From Acorus gramineus (lineage: Eukaryota > Streptophyta > Magnoliopsida > Acorales > Acoraceae): DNA of 64,000 bases. Position numbers and translations under genes: made by a program. Positions 14,492 through 26,857 of this stretch are shown here, piece after piece. The stretch lies in NCBI GenBank assembly GCA_030737835.1, contig CM060853.1:10908034-10972033 (forward strand), read 5' to 3'. The notes under the pieces were generated by a model, which saw nothing but the letters and a program-made list of their open reading frames with translations, made no database searches and was not told where the DNA came from. Numbering within the stretch: the first letter of the stretch is position 1; each line of letters begins with the position of its first letter.

Positions 14492-17400
14492 ATGACACGA
14501 AGGAGCTTCCGCGGTAACATGTTTTCTCAAAATATCCAACCTTTGTCTGGCGAGGAAAATATAGAATACGTTTGTCTTCCTTCTGATGGTTGGATCGTGG
14601 AAGAGGTAGTCAAAGGAGTCAAATATTTACTTTTTCCCAATGTGATGATTGCGCGACATGGGATAATATCAAAAGAGAATCGTACGACATTGTCGCGTCT
14701 GAGGCTGATAGTTCATGGATGGCATGATCCAGATGGTGTACAATTTGACCCCAGTCTGTCTATGCCATATATAAGCAAAAATATGCGTCCGGACAAAGAA
14801 CCTCTTTCAGCTCATCCAAGACCTCTCTTATCACTTCCCTTTCATCATAATGAAGTGGAGAGTCATCCAATTCCTCTCATAACATCTCGGATCTGCTCTC
14901 GTTCAGCTCGTTGGGGTGAGAGAATAAGGAGTTGAGGCGACATTCAGTATTTGAGCGGTTTTTGTGAATGGATGACTGAAGTCTATGAGGGGCTGGCAGC
15001 TCAGGAGGAGACCAAATCTTTTAGCCATTTTATGGAGCCAGCCTGTTTTGAATATTTTCGTCTTGATAGTGTGTACACAGCTCTTTGCGAACTTTAGTGC
15101 TCGGAGACGAATTCATTCGTTACAAGTGATGGAGAAATTAGCATCTCAATTTTTGAGATCAGCTTGATTTCTGGATGCCCCTTGGGAGGAAGCTATTATG
15201 AAGAGTCTATGGTTGACTTACAGTGTATGATGGAGTTACCTGAATCACATATTTGCTTGCTTTTGTATCGCACATACGCTTTCCTTGCTGCCACACGCTG
15301 CTCTGACAAAATCAGGCATTCTGACTGGATGGAGTTTTTGTATAGAGGTGACTTTCGCTTTCCAAATCCTTTGCGATCGCATATAGTAAGGAGTGCGAAG
15401 GTAAAGCGGGCTTCTGATATCAAGAGACCATTACTCGTTTACAAGGGCGAAAAATGTTCGCAATACGGAAAGATGGACCCCTTTGATCTTCTTAATGTTC
15501 ATAAGGGAAGCAAAGAGGGCAAGGCAGTATATGAAGCAGCCTGTATCGTTCTTTTCCTCTGCAGATTTGCACTGCCTCAGAGCGGAGACTTAATTCGTCC
15601 GGGCACTTTTGTTTCTGCTGCACGTATAGTGACCGGGTTCCATTACAATTTCACGTCTGCCATCCTCTGTAGCCTGTATAAAGGGTTATCTCGTACTTAT
15701 ACAAGTTTGTCGACACTATCTTTCGCTCGTGGTGAAATCGGTCAAGCTACATCTTATTGTCCTCTCCATTACCTTTACGGTTGGATTGGGCTTCATTTCA
15801 GGAAGGGAGTATATGGTATAGTGAAATCCAAAAGTAGATTCCCCTTTTTGCCCAGCATCGCTGGTGCTCTGAATGCTTATATTGACTGGGAACCGTCCTT
15901 CATTGAGCCTCGTGCATTATTGCGTCGCACAAACAAAATAGGCTTCAATTTCTGTCCCAGAAGATCAATTATGAATTTTGGCGAAGTTAGCCTTCTCGAT
16001 GACCAAGATATGCCGCTGGATGCCTTTTATTTTTCTATCAGCTGCAGACCAGGGTATCTGATTTATCGTCGTGGAGACGTAATTGATGTGGAGTCTTATA
16101 ACCCACACCGGTTTGCACGACAACATGGTTTTGGACAAGACACTCCTGGAACTCCAATACCATTAATAGATCCAGTTGGTCATTCACGGGCAATTCAGTT
16201 TTTCATGGCCCTTTTTAGAAGGAATGGATTGAGCTAGTTTACACCGCCGGGTTCTTTGATAGGCTCGAAGAATGCACCTTCTATAGAATATGACATATGG
16301 CTTCGTGAAAAGATAAGACCCATGCTTGCCGATTTCCCGATTGAAATCCTTTTGGAGAGCGAAAAAGCTTCTTTCGAATACAACAAGAGTGAGGGGATAA
16401 GAGATCGCCAGCGCATCAACCCTGGTCCTTTACGGTTTAGATCACCTCAAACTTCTAAATCGGGAGATGTTGATATAACCACTAAAGACCAACAATCATC
16501 TTCCCATATTGCCAGAGATGGTGATGTCCCCAAGGTATTTACTGGGAAGCGGAAGAGATTGGCGAAACGATGCTTACAAATTCAAACGGCACCATCCGTT
16601 TTATTAGAACCAACGCCGCTAATCGATGCTCCTCCAGTGACTACCTCAGAACTGATTCCCAAAGATGTGTCATCCTAGGGAATTGCTTTAGAGGTTGTTA
16701 GCGATGGTGAATCTACATCAGGAACTGTTGATGAAGTTCCTTCTACGAAAATGATTTTTTTTTTTATGATGACCCTATATCCTTCTCTTTTTTTTTGTGT
16801 GCACAGTTCCGCCTGAGCATATGTCTAGCTTGGGTCTACCCATTCCTTTGGACGATCTGGACAATATTGGCTTCGATAATTGGGACGGAGGTCGTGACTT
16901 TTCCATGTTACGGGACTTTATAGAGAACAGCCACCATGACAATGATGCAGAAGGTGCATCGAAGGCTGCTGCTGATATGACTGAAGCTGAGTCTCAAGCA
17001 GTACATGTTGAAATTCAGCTTGATGCATCTGAACCAGTTGAAGAGATTTCACCAGAATTTTCAGTGGTAACAAGAAACAATTCGTGTACAAGAGAAGATT
17101 TTAGGCGCTCTACGGCACCCGTGATGCTTGGACTTTGCCGTCAATTCATTGCCGCTACTCTTGAACCTTACTTGAATGCCGGTTTCACTGCTTTGAAGAA
17201 CTGGTGGAGCTCGGCGAGAATATTTTTTTGTGAGCAACTTCAGAAGTTTGATGTAGATGATCATGCTTTTGCTACTCACATGGAGTCATTCCTTTCTGAC
17301 TGTGATGCCTACCATACCGCTCGAGCGACGCTCACTATGAATGCTGTTTCAGACACAGATGGTCAGCTTTCCTCCCTTGGTGAGGAAATCAGATCTTTCA

Positions 17401-17695
17401 CTGAGAGTCGTGATGTAGCCATGTCTGAACTTGCTGCTGCCAAGTCGGAGCTCGATACTGCAAAGTCGGAGGAAGTGGCCGCTAGAATTATATTTGAAGA
17501 GGCCCAGGCTCATGTCACTGCTGCATCTAACATTGTTTCTATGAAGAACAATGCACTGAATACTTGGGATATTAGCAGAATAAACAGGATCATCTTCGAC
17601 AGTTGAAAAAGGCGAGGGTTACGGACATCCGCAATGTTGACGTTAGGAGAAAGGAGTTGATGCAGCGCCTTCAGAACTTTAGCTCCATATATTAG
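14492..17695 (+). pseudogene. Plant mobile domain (PMD, aminotransferase-like/MAIN-like) gene carried antisense in element 1
   Basis: A 5' UTR exon ends at 13777 (CCAG), intron 13778-14491 ends TTTTGTAG, and the ATG follows at once. Coding exon 14492-16706, a 100-bp intron 16707-16806 that keeps frame, and exon 16807-17695. The PMD core (about 15164-16330) includes DLIRPGTFVSAARIV, YLYGWIGLHF and similar runs typical of PF10536 proteins. The last ~150 residues (from about 17300) form a coiled coil rich in A, E and S. Four in-frame stops (14933 TGA; 15095, 16235 and 16676 TAG) and a frameshift near 17575 break it. The stops are in CAG/TGG-like contexts, as expected from C-to-T decay. AATAAA lies at 17748. 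Whether the PMD protein helps the element or is passive cargo cannot be told. Confidence 0.8.
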
Positions 17696-17699
17696 CTTC

Positions 17700-18033
17700 T
17701 TTTCTTTTTTTGTGTATATCCTCTCTTTTTTTTTGTTATGAATTTGTAATAAAGAATTGTGGATGATGATTGATGGTGATATATATTTATTTTTTGTTCA
17801 AACTAAACCTGATATAATTTCTTAGGCTATTTGCATTAATAATGAATGAAGATTTGGTAATTGACGACTTTTTTTTTGTCTGGACTGAACCTGATGTAAC
17901 TTCTCAGGCTGCCTACGTACCCTTACTTAAGGGATCAAGTCGCACGTAGTTCTTTTTTTTTTTTGGGTGATCCTTCCGACAAAGCGTTCAAGCTATAGCC
18001 AGGCTGGGCAAAAACCCAATTTTTTTTTTTTAT
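17700..18033. other. Convergent spacer between PMD gene and pol 3' ends
   Basis: It holds the PMD-gene AATAAA (17748-17753). Two degenerate direct repeats read 'actaaacctgatataatttc' (17800-17825) and 'ctgaacctgatgtaacttct' (17883-17908). T runs on both sides suit termination of the two converging transcripts. Confidence 0.5.
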
Positions 18034-21000
18034 TTATGGATAATACCTTTTGAGGAACTTTCCATTGATTGGACCAAGTTGATTCCCTCCAGGAGTAGTT
18101 AATAGGTAAGCACCATTGGTGTAGACTTCTTTGACAATATGGGGGCCATCCCATTTAGCATCGAACTTCTTCCCTGCTCTATGGGACATGATGATAGGCC
18201 GTTTAACCGCCAACACAAGATCGTCCTTTTGAAAGGATCGAGGACGTACTTTCTTATTGAATGCGCGAGAAAGACGTGCGTGGTAGCATTGGAGGCGTTG
18301 TTGTGCTTCAAGCCGCTTTTCATCTAAAGCTTCCAGTTCTGTTAGACGAAACCGAACGTTGTTATCTTGAGTAAGCCCCTCTTGAATAGCAATTCTTAAT
18401 GAAGGAATTTGAAGCTCGAGAGGAAGAATGGCTTCTACTCCGTATACAAGAGAATATGGGGTTGCTTGTGTAGGAGTTCGGAATGATGTACGGTAAGCCC
18501 AAAGAACTTCGCCTATACGTTCATGCCAATCCTTTTTCGACTTGAAAACTATCTTTTGTAGTAGTTTACACAAGGTCTTGTTGAAGGCTTCCGCTAATCC
18601 ATTGGTTGGAGCATTGTACATCGTCGAGCGCCTTTGTATGATCTTGAACTTGGCACAAAATTGGTCCATGGCAGCATTTTTGAATTGTTTACCATTGTCT
18701 GTCACAATGAAGCGAGGAATGCCATATCGAAAAATAATATTATCTTGGATAAAGTTAATGACCGAATTCCGATTGACTTCTTTGAGAGGAATCGCTTCAG
18801 CCCATTTAGAGAAGTAATCTGTTGCGGCTAGGATATAGCAATGTTGTTTAGACGACTTTGGCAGGGGTCCGACTATGTCGAGTCCCCAACTATAGAATGG
18901 CCATGAAGCAGTAGTAGGATGTAGGGGCTCTGGAGGCTGATGAATATAGTCCCCATGGAATTGGCAAGATTGACACCCTTTTGAAAATTCTAAGCAGTCT
19001 TTAACCATAGTAGGCCAATAATAACCCATTCTTTTGATATGAAGATGAAGCTTTGGCCCGGATTGATGTGTGCCACATATACCAGAATGTGCTTCTTTGA
19101 GAGCTGTTTCTGCTTCTTCTCGCCTTAAACATCTCATCAAGACGCCATCATAACTACGACGATATAACTCGTCGTTAAAATGAAGGAACCTTGATGCACG
19201 ACGACGAATATCAATTTTGTGTTTTGCGTCATCTGGAAGCCTGCCGCGAACAAGATAATTTATCATTGGTTGCCTCCAATCTTGCTCTTCTGTCATAAAT
19301 ACATGGACCACATCTGTTTGTACTGGAATTTGATTGCTTGTATCATCTGTGACAACCACCCACTTGCGACAAAGAGGGATGACCAAGCGGTTAGTGTCCG
19401 GGAGAGTAAGAGTAGTAGCCAAATTTGCCAGAGCATCTGCTTGTCGGTTGAGGCCCCTTGGAACATGTTGAATAGTGGCATCATCAATAATGTGGAACAA
19501 TGTCAATGCCCTTGTATGATACGGTATCAAGTCTTCTTTATTAACTTGATATTCCCCCATAATCTGACAAATAACAAGCTTTGAATCACCATGAATTTGG
19601 AGTTCTCGAATACCCATATCGACAGCGAGTTCGAGGCCGATAATTAATGCTTGATATTCTGCCATATTATTAGAACATGGTTCGGATAGGACGAAAGAAA
19701 ATGGGAGAACTTCATCTTTAGGTGTGACAAAGACGATTCCTGCCCCTGCCGCTTCACGTCTTGCAGCGCCGTCAAAGAACATCTTCCAAGATGGAACAAT
19801 GTCAATAGAAAGCACTTCTTCGTCAGGAAAATTTTCAGTCAATTCCCATTCAGCAGGGATTGGATAATCTGCTAGAAAGTCGGCCAATACTTGTCCTTTT
19901 ATAGCCTTTTGAGAGACAAAGATGATTTCAAACTCACTCAGAAGGAGAGCCCATTTTGCTAGCCGTCCTGAGAGAACTGGCCTGGACATAATATACTTGA
20001 GGGGATCTGCTTTAGAAATAAGTCTGATCGTGTGTGCGAGCATGTAATGCCGAAGTTTCTTCGTGGTGAAAATGAGTGCAAGACACATCTTCTCAATTGG
20101 CGAATAGTTTAATTCGGCACCAATAAGAGTACGACTGAGATAATAGCACGCCACTTCTTTGCCAATATGATTTTCTTGAGCAAGGAGTGCCCCGATAGAG
20201 TGTTCTTGAGCACTAATATATAGAATAAGGGGTACACCAGGAACTGGAGCAGATAGAACTGGTGGCTTTAATAAATATTGTTTGATGCTATTGAGGGCGT
20301 TTTGGCAAGTAGCATCCCACTTGAAGATGGTATCCTTCTTCATGAGTCGGCTAAAGGGGTGACACCTTCCAGCCAAATTTGAAATAAACCTTCTGATGTA
20401 GGCCAAGCGACCTTGTAGACTTCTAAGGTCATGCAATGATTTGGGTTCAGGCATGTTGAGAATAGCATCAATTTTGGATTGATCTATCTCAATGCCACGA
20501 TGCCTAACAATGAAGCCAAGAAATTTCCCCGAAGTGACTCCAAATGCGCATTTGAGCGGGTTCATTCGAAGTTGATATCTTCGTAGACGATTGAAAATAT
20601 GTCGAAGATCATCAAGGTGAGAGGTCCTTTGTTTAGACTTCACGACGAGATCATCAACGTAGCATTCAACCGTTTGGTGGAGAATATCATCGAAGATCTT
20701 CTGCATGGCGCGCTGGTAAGTAGCACCTGCGTTCTTCAAGCCAAATGGCATCACTTTATAGCAATAGATGCCTTTTGGAGTGCGAAAAGCTGTGAGTTCT
20801 TCATCTTTGGGTGCCATTCGAATCTGATTATAGCCAGAAGATCCATCCATGATAGCTCTTCATGACCAGTTGTCGCATCCACCATAAGTTCAGTAATTGG
20901 CAATGGAAAATCGTCTTTAGGACACGCATTGTTCAGATCTCTGAAATCTACGCATACCCTGATTTGTCCATTCTTCTTTTCTACTGGTACGATGCTCGAG

Positions 21001-24000
21001 ATCCAAGTAGGATATTTGACCTCTCGGATGAAGCCGGCTTCAATTAGCTTGTTGACTTCATTCTCGATTTGTGGGATTAACTCGGGTCGGTAGCGTCTTT
21101 GCCCTTGTTTAATAGGGCTAGCGCCATGCCAAACAGCAAGTTGGTGTACAACAATTTTAGGATCCAATCCTGGCATCTCCTTGTAAGACCATGTGAAGAC
21201 GTCTTTGTACTCCTGAAGAAGTTTAACATATGCAGCTTCTTCTTCTGAAGCTAGGAGTGCACTAAGAAAGGTTGGGTGTGGATCTTCTTTGGTGCCCAAA
21301 TTGACTTCTTTTAAGTCGTCTACGGTGGATTGTTCTCTTTCATCAAGGTCAGGCTGTGCGTCCAGCAATTCGTCGTCCGAATGAGAAGTATTCTCAATGT
21401 TTGGCTCGTCATGAATGGAATTGTGGTTGACGGAGACAACAATGGATGTAGAAGAATCATCCATGGGAGCATCAGAAGGTGGACGAGTAGTGATGACTAC
21501 TGTCCTTGGCTTGTCACAAGAAGGATCATTCGATGCAGACACTTGAATGGTAGTAAGCTTTGAGGAGAACGGATACATAGGGCTATTTGAGGACGTCGTA
21601 AGTTGTCTACCCTCCTTGTGATTGCCTCCAAGTTGGCGATGTTGTCAGGTGGGGCGAGTGGACTCCATGGTGGTCTTCGAAATGGGAGCGATCGGTCCCA
21701 AACGACTGAATACTGACTGTCGAGTCGATGGAGCATGGACAACCTTGGATTTCGTCTTTGACTTTTCAGGCCTTCGGGATACTGAAGTAACCCTTTGTTT
21801 GGGGTTTTGTTGTACAAAATGAAGCTCTTGAATGACTTCATCATGCCCCCCAAGCCTAGCTTGATGTTGTGCTTGTCTGCCTCGTCTTCTTGTACGCCTG
21901 GATTTTGACTGAGTATTGTCGATGGACGCCGATGTTGGATCTGCTTGAGATGATTGCGACTTGGACGTGCAAGAATTGTTCGCTATCTCCACTTGAATAT
22001 GATTAGAGGAGAGGTCTCCTCTGATGGCTGACTTAACGATAATTGGAGTTTGCACAAAGCCCATGCCACGTCTGGATATTGGTATCTTTTCTCCGGCATG
22101 AATGAGGTGAGCTTGAGTCTTGGTCATCCCGCACGGGATTGTTTTTGGGGGAAGCGCCCCTAGAGATGCCATATCGCTAATGTGGAAGCCCGCCTTTTGT
22201 AGCAATTTCGACGACTTCTCGCTCCAATGACCTTCTGGTACGAAGCCTGACAATGGAGGGGTTGTCACTGATGTAGGTGACAAGGCATGCAAGGGCAAAA
22301 TCATCTTTTGCTGAAGTGCGACAATGTCAGCTTCGGTGAATAATGACTGCAATTTTGCAGTTGCTGATGTGAATAGTGGTTGTTCTGATGTACGATGTGC
22401 TTTGGAAATGAGGCGTAACACAGGGCCAACTTGAGCATTGGTTGGAGGATGTGGATTGGTTCCCTGTACATGCTTGATTCGCATCTTTCTGCTTGAAGTA
22501 GATGTAGTTTGCTCTTCAACATTTTTCTTGATGCCGTGTGGAGTTTTCATCGGCAATGCTTCGGCGACTACACCCGTTGCTTGATAGAATTTGGCATCAG
22601 CAAGATGTATTTCTGTTTTGGTGAAGGGTTTGCTGTCAGCAGCGACACATTTTTCCACACCGTCTTTATAATATTTGAAGCATTGGTGCCAAGTAGAGAC
22701 CACTACCCCATTTTCATGTAGCCATGGCCTCCCCAATAGAAGACGATATGAAGTTCTACAATCAATGACATGGAAGAGAATCATTGTATCAAGTTCACCA
22801 ATTGAGAGCTTTAGGCGTATAATGCCAATAGTAGACTGTCCGGCTTGGTTGAACCCTTGAATAACCAATTGGCTTTGAGAAAGCTCACTGGTTGTAATGC
22901 CTAATTGTTCCATGGTCTGGACAGGCATGATGTTGACAGCAGAACCGCAATCTAGCAATATGCGAGTTATTTGCTTCTCTCTGATGTATCCTGACACATA
23001 GAGGGGCCTATTGTGAAGGCGGACTCCAAGTTGCAGGTCTTCATCAGAGAAAGATATGGTGAAGTTGCAAGACGGTGATGCCCCCTCTCCTTGATTGGCT
23101 TCAGATTCTCTCTTATAATCATCAGGGTTGGTCAAGACTGCTGCCATGGTGAGGCGTGCTTCTGAGAGATGCAACGCTTCAATGAGAGGTAGATGAAGAA
23201 TAGCCTCCTGGTAGGAAGCAGAATGATCTTCAGTAGCTTGTGGGCTGACGAGGGCCTTTTCATCATCGGAATGGTCAACTTTGGAAGACTCCGCCAAGCT
23301 AGAGGTAGTAGGGAGCGTTAGAGTTTCAGCGCTCTTTATTTCTGAATCATGGACCTCCACCATATAGCAAGTCTCCGTGGGAGAGGTTGAAGAAGAACTG
23401 GAAGGAGGGAGTGTTTCAAGGGCGTCGGCTTCAATGGAATCTGCCAGAGTAGGTGGACCCGGGAGATTCTTTTCAATAAGATCTGCAGGGTCTATCTGGG
23501 TTGCTTTGGATATTTGCCTTGTAGCCATCCTCCTTACTTGGGAATCTGGGAAACACGACTTCTCATTGCGCATCTTCATAGTCCATCCTTCTTCGTCGAT
23601 AAGGTCTCCCTCCCTTGGAGTTTGGGATTCCGATGCTTCGTCTCCCCACCCATCAGGGGCATCCCGAGAAATGCGTTCCAGATGTGGATCATATCGCATA
23701 CAAGCATGTGTGCAATTACAAGTCGGCAATGGCTTTGGTGGATCAAGCTCCTTTGGGATTTGAACAGGTGAGAAGGAGCCGAAGGAGATTGATGTTGTAT
23801 TTGCTGATGCGACATCTCCCAAGTCAAGCTCAATTTTTCCCTGACGTGCAAGATCCATCACCTTCTCTTTGAACACAAAGCATTGCTCAATGGGGTGGCT
23901 AACCACCCTATGATATTTGCAGTATAGCAGGTCATTGACACGATCTGCTTGTTCAGGCCTCTTTGACTCGGGGAGTTCAATCATCTTCTCTTTGAGTAAC

Positions 24001-25511
24001 TGATCGAACATAGCGGAGACTTCGGAGTCTGGGAAAGGGTACACCTTGGCTTTAAGTTCTTCAAGGGTCATTCGTGGCGCTTTCTTCTGAGAGGAGCCTG
24101 GATCAAGTTTGCTTTTGTCTGCTGCACCACTCGTCCCCCATGGTTTTGAGGAAGACGCGATATTGACGACATTCACATGCTTCTTCTTAGGCGCAGATGC
24201 TTTGTCTTTGTCATCTTTCACAAAGTCCTTCGGCTTGAAGTCTCCGTGAGTGGCCAGGCTAATCTCCATATCGTGCGCTCGAGTAGCCAATTCTTCAAAG
24301 GTATGAGGTTTGATTCCCTTGAGAATGTAGAGAAGGCCCCAATGCATGCCTTGGATGCACATTTCGATTGCTGAAGTTTCTGACAATCGATCTCGCGAAT
24401 TAAGGGCAAGATTCCTCCACCGGTCAATGTAGTCGATCACCGATTCTTCCTTGCGTTGTTTAACTGCAGCCAACTCCACCATGCTGACAGTACGGCGAGT
24501 GCTATAGAAGCGAGTGAGGAATTCTCGTTCTAAAGCCTCCCAACTGTCGATTGATGCGGGCAAAAGATCGACGTACCAATCGAATGCATTCCCCTTTAGG
24601 GAGCGCACGAATTGCTTCACCATCAAGTCGCCATAAGTGCCAGCATTGTTGCAGGTTTCGATGAAATGGGCAATGTGCTGTTTTGGATTGCCCTTCCCAT
24701 CAAAATGCTGAAATTTCAGTGGTTGGTATCCCGATGGAAAGCGGAGCTGCTGGATGCGTTGAGTGTACGGCTTTGAATACCCCGCTGAAGATTGGACATA
24801 TCCGCCATTTTGAGTGCGGACCATGTCTGCTACTAATGACTGTAATTGTTGTACAGTCATAGCCGGAGCAACCGAAGCTTGAGACGCCGCGAGAACTGTC
24901 GTTGGAGGAATGACCATCGATTGCTCAATGGGCAAAGTTGATGCAGAGACAGCATTTGGTGACACTGGCACCTGATTTGAGGCGCCGGTATCATCCTTCG
25001 AGCCCAATTTTTGGAGAAGAATGCTAATTTGACGGTCCTTCTCCATCATCATCTGAGCCATCTGCGCCATGGATTGATTGAGTTGCTGAATTTGCTCCTC
25101 GAGTTTGGACATTGAGGGATGGTTGTGTGTGCACCTTGCCCCCGGCGTGGGCCCATCGAATCTGGTGTTGGCGTCGTCATCAGAGATGTAATTAAGATGA
25201 ATTACAGTCTCCACTTCATCTTCGGTACGCGCTACTCGAACTTGAGCACCAAGATCATTTGAATCGTCATGCACCTCCTGTGCCGTTGCATTATTGGCAT
25301 TCTTCATCGTACCTTCGTCTTCCATTTCTGGAACGAGGGTTGATGTCGTAGCTCTAGCTCGCCTAGTGTAGACGCGCATGCCAGGAGTGGTGACCGGTAT
25401 TGCATCGTGCGCCTCCTGGAAAAGATTTTCCAAGCCTCCTTGTTGAAGTGAAGTAGGGTCAACAAGAGGCGTTTCGCTTGCAGGAATGGCATTGGTGTTG
25501 GCTTCGGCCAT
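18034..25511 (-). pseudogene. gag-pol of element 1 (Tat-type Ty3/gypsy), one stop and one frameshift
   Basis: From the ATG at 25511 one frame runs through gag (retrotransposon gag domain, residues ~265-400, with [20 protein letters not shown]) and protease (active site LLDCGSAVN, with C in place of the usual T/S). A single TGA at 21645 follows. The same frame then enters reverse transcriptase. A short deletion near 20850, inside the motif around the first catalytic Asp, shifts the frame. The rest is open to 18034: RT YVDD box, RNase H, a second archaeal-type RNase H (FFDGAARREAAGAGIVF), and integrase with H-H-C-C finger, D..D..E core (GLDIVG, TDNG, GLAEAFN) and a C-terminal DNA-binding tail. 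Gag and pol share one frame, as in other plant gypsy elements. Confidence 0.92.
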
Positions 25512-25581
25512 GGTTGTACTTCGAACGCCTTAGAAGAAGGAAGTCCGAGCTTGACGGAAATGAGGGATGAGAGGAGATGAT

Positions 25582-25600
25582 TGTCCCACCGGGCGTGCCA
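25582..25600 (-). other. Primer-binding site of element 1
   Basis: TGGCACGCCCGGTGGGACA on the minus strand, six bases inside the 5' LTR. It begins TGG, complementary to the CCA end of a tRNA. The tRNA species was not identified with certainty. Confidence 0.75.
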
Positions 25601-25606
25601 AAAATC

Positions 25607-26703
25607 TGTAGCGAACAAAAATGTCCCTTACAAATTTTAAAGAAAATGATATGCTCAGAGAGCAAATCAATACATAAAAAGATGACGTGGGTACAACTCG
25701 ATCTTTTAATCCTCTGATCCTCGGTCTCCTTTGAAGAGTGTCTCGAGAATTACAACTTCAGAGATTTTTACAAGTTTGTGAAAATTTAAAAGGAAGATGA
25801 AGAGGCTTGCGGTGCGTGATCCTTCGGGCCTTTTGAGTTTGAGCCTTGTTGTTTAGGACTAGCGGTGCTTTGTTCTTCACCCTTCTTGAATTTCTAAACT
25901 TGAGATTTGATTTGAAGCCACTTTTTCATGATCTTCCCTTCTCTGGACTTTCTCCTTCGTGAACAAAGTGAAGATATTCTTCAAGAAGAAGGTGGAATCG
26001 AGGGAGAGTTAGTATTTCTCTCCCTTGGATTTTCTCCACACTTTTCTTTAAGAAGAAGGTGGAATCGAGGGAGAGTTAGTATTTCTCTCCCTTGGATTTT
26101 CTCTACACTTTTCTTTTTCTTCTTCTTTGGCTTTCTTGACTTCTCCTTCTTTTGGTGGGTTCTTCAAGAAGAAGGTGGAATCGAGGGAGAGTTTGTATAT
26201 CTCTCCCTTGGATTTTTCCCCACACTTCTTCTTCTTCTTGCTTTTGTTTTCTTCCTTCTCTCCCTTGGTTTTTTTTTGTTCTTGCCTTTTCCACCTTCCC
26301 CTTCCTTCTCTCCCTCTCTTCCCTTCTATTTATAGAGGAAGGGAGGGGTGGTTATAAAAGGTAATGAGTAGTTTTAGAGGGTGTGGGTAGTTAGGAAAAA
26401 TTTTTGACTTTTTCTTTTTTATTTATTTATTTATTTGATTTGATTTAACTAAATTTGACTAATTCCTTTTCTTTCTTTTCTTTTTTTTTTTTTGTTTTTT
26501 TTTAATAATTTGGCTCTGCCTTGGCAGGGTCGAACTGGTCCCTGCCTAGGCAGGGCCGTTCTGGATCCTGTCTTGGCAGGGCCACATTTGGGCCCTGCCC
26601 TGGCAGGGCTCAGGAGGCCATCATGGGCCTTGCCCTGATAGGGCCCACCAGGCCCGTCTTGGCCCTAGCAATTTTATTTTATTTTATTTTATTTGTCTCT
26701 ACA
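25607..26703 (-). repeat. 5' LTR of element 1 (1097 bp)
   Basis: Plus-strand ends TGTAGCGAAC.. and ..CTCTACA. It is longer than its partner chiefly because a ~65-bp block ('gaagaaggtggaatcgaggg ... ttggattttct') is tandemly duplicated at 25984-26112. The minus-strand TATA box lies at about 26325-26337. The GC-rich palindrome cluster is at 26510-26675. Confidence 0.92.
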
Positions 26704-26708
26704 GCATG

Positions 26709-26857
26709 CTTAGTCACTATTCCAGTAATCACCCACTAATTCACCATTCCAAAATGTGGGTCTATAAAAACCTCACTCTTGCTATACTAAATTTTCAGTC
26801 TCTAGACAGCTGCCTAGCTCACTTAAGGTCCAATCTAGTCCTTTAGAGCATCTCATG
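26709..26857 (+). other. Right flank of element 1 insertion, promoter-like
   Basis: Contains 'gggtctataaaaacctcac' (about 26757-26776), which resembles a plant core promoter with TATA box followed by a pyrimidine-rich start region. No gene follows within several kb, so this may be a relic or chance. Confidence 0.3.

Larger units (their letters stand above)
12424..26703 (-). mobile_element. Ty3/gypsy Tat-type LTR retrotransposon (element 1), full length, with antisense PMD gene
   Basis: LTRs lie at 12424-13370 (3' LTR) and 25607-26703 (5' LTR). The 5-bp target duplication GCATG is at 12419-12423 and 26704-26708. On the minus strand the order is 5' LTR, primer-binding site, gag, protease, reverse transcriptase, RNase H, second RNase H, integrase, then an opposite-strand PMD gene, then the 3' LTR. 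The duplicated RNase H and the extra ORF are hallmarks of the Tat lineage. Gag-pol has only one nonsense codon and one short frameshift, so the insertion is fairly young but no longer autonomous. Total 14.3 kb. Confidence 0.93.

Noticed and set aside
14930-14970. Frameshift in the PMD gene near 14965
   Set aside because: Recalculating positions shows the frame before 14933 and after 14963 is the same; only an in-frame TGA is needed.
14492-17695. PMD gene as an ordinary host gene disrupted by the retrotransposon
   Set aside because: It lies inside a single element bounded by LTRs and a matching GCATG duplication, at the site where Tat elements carry extra ORFs.
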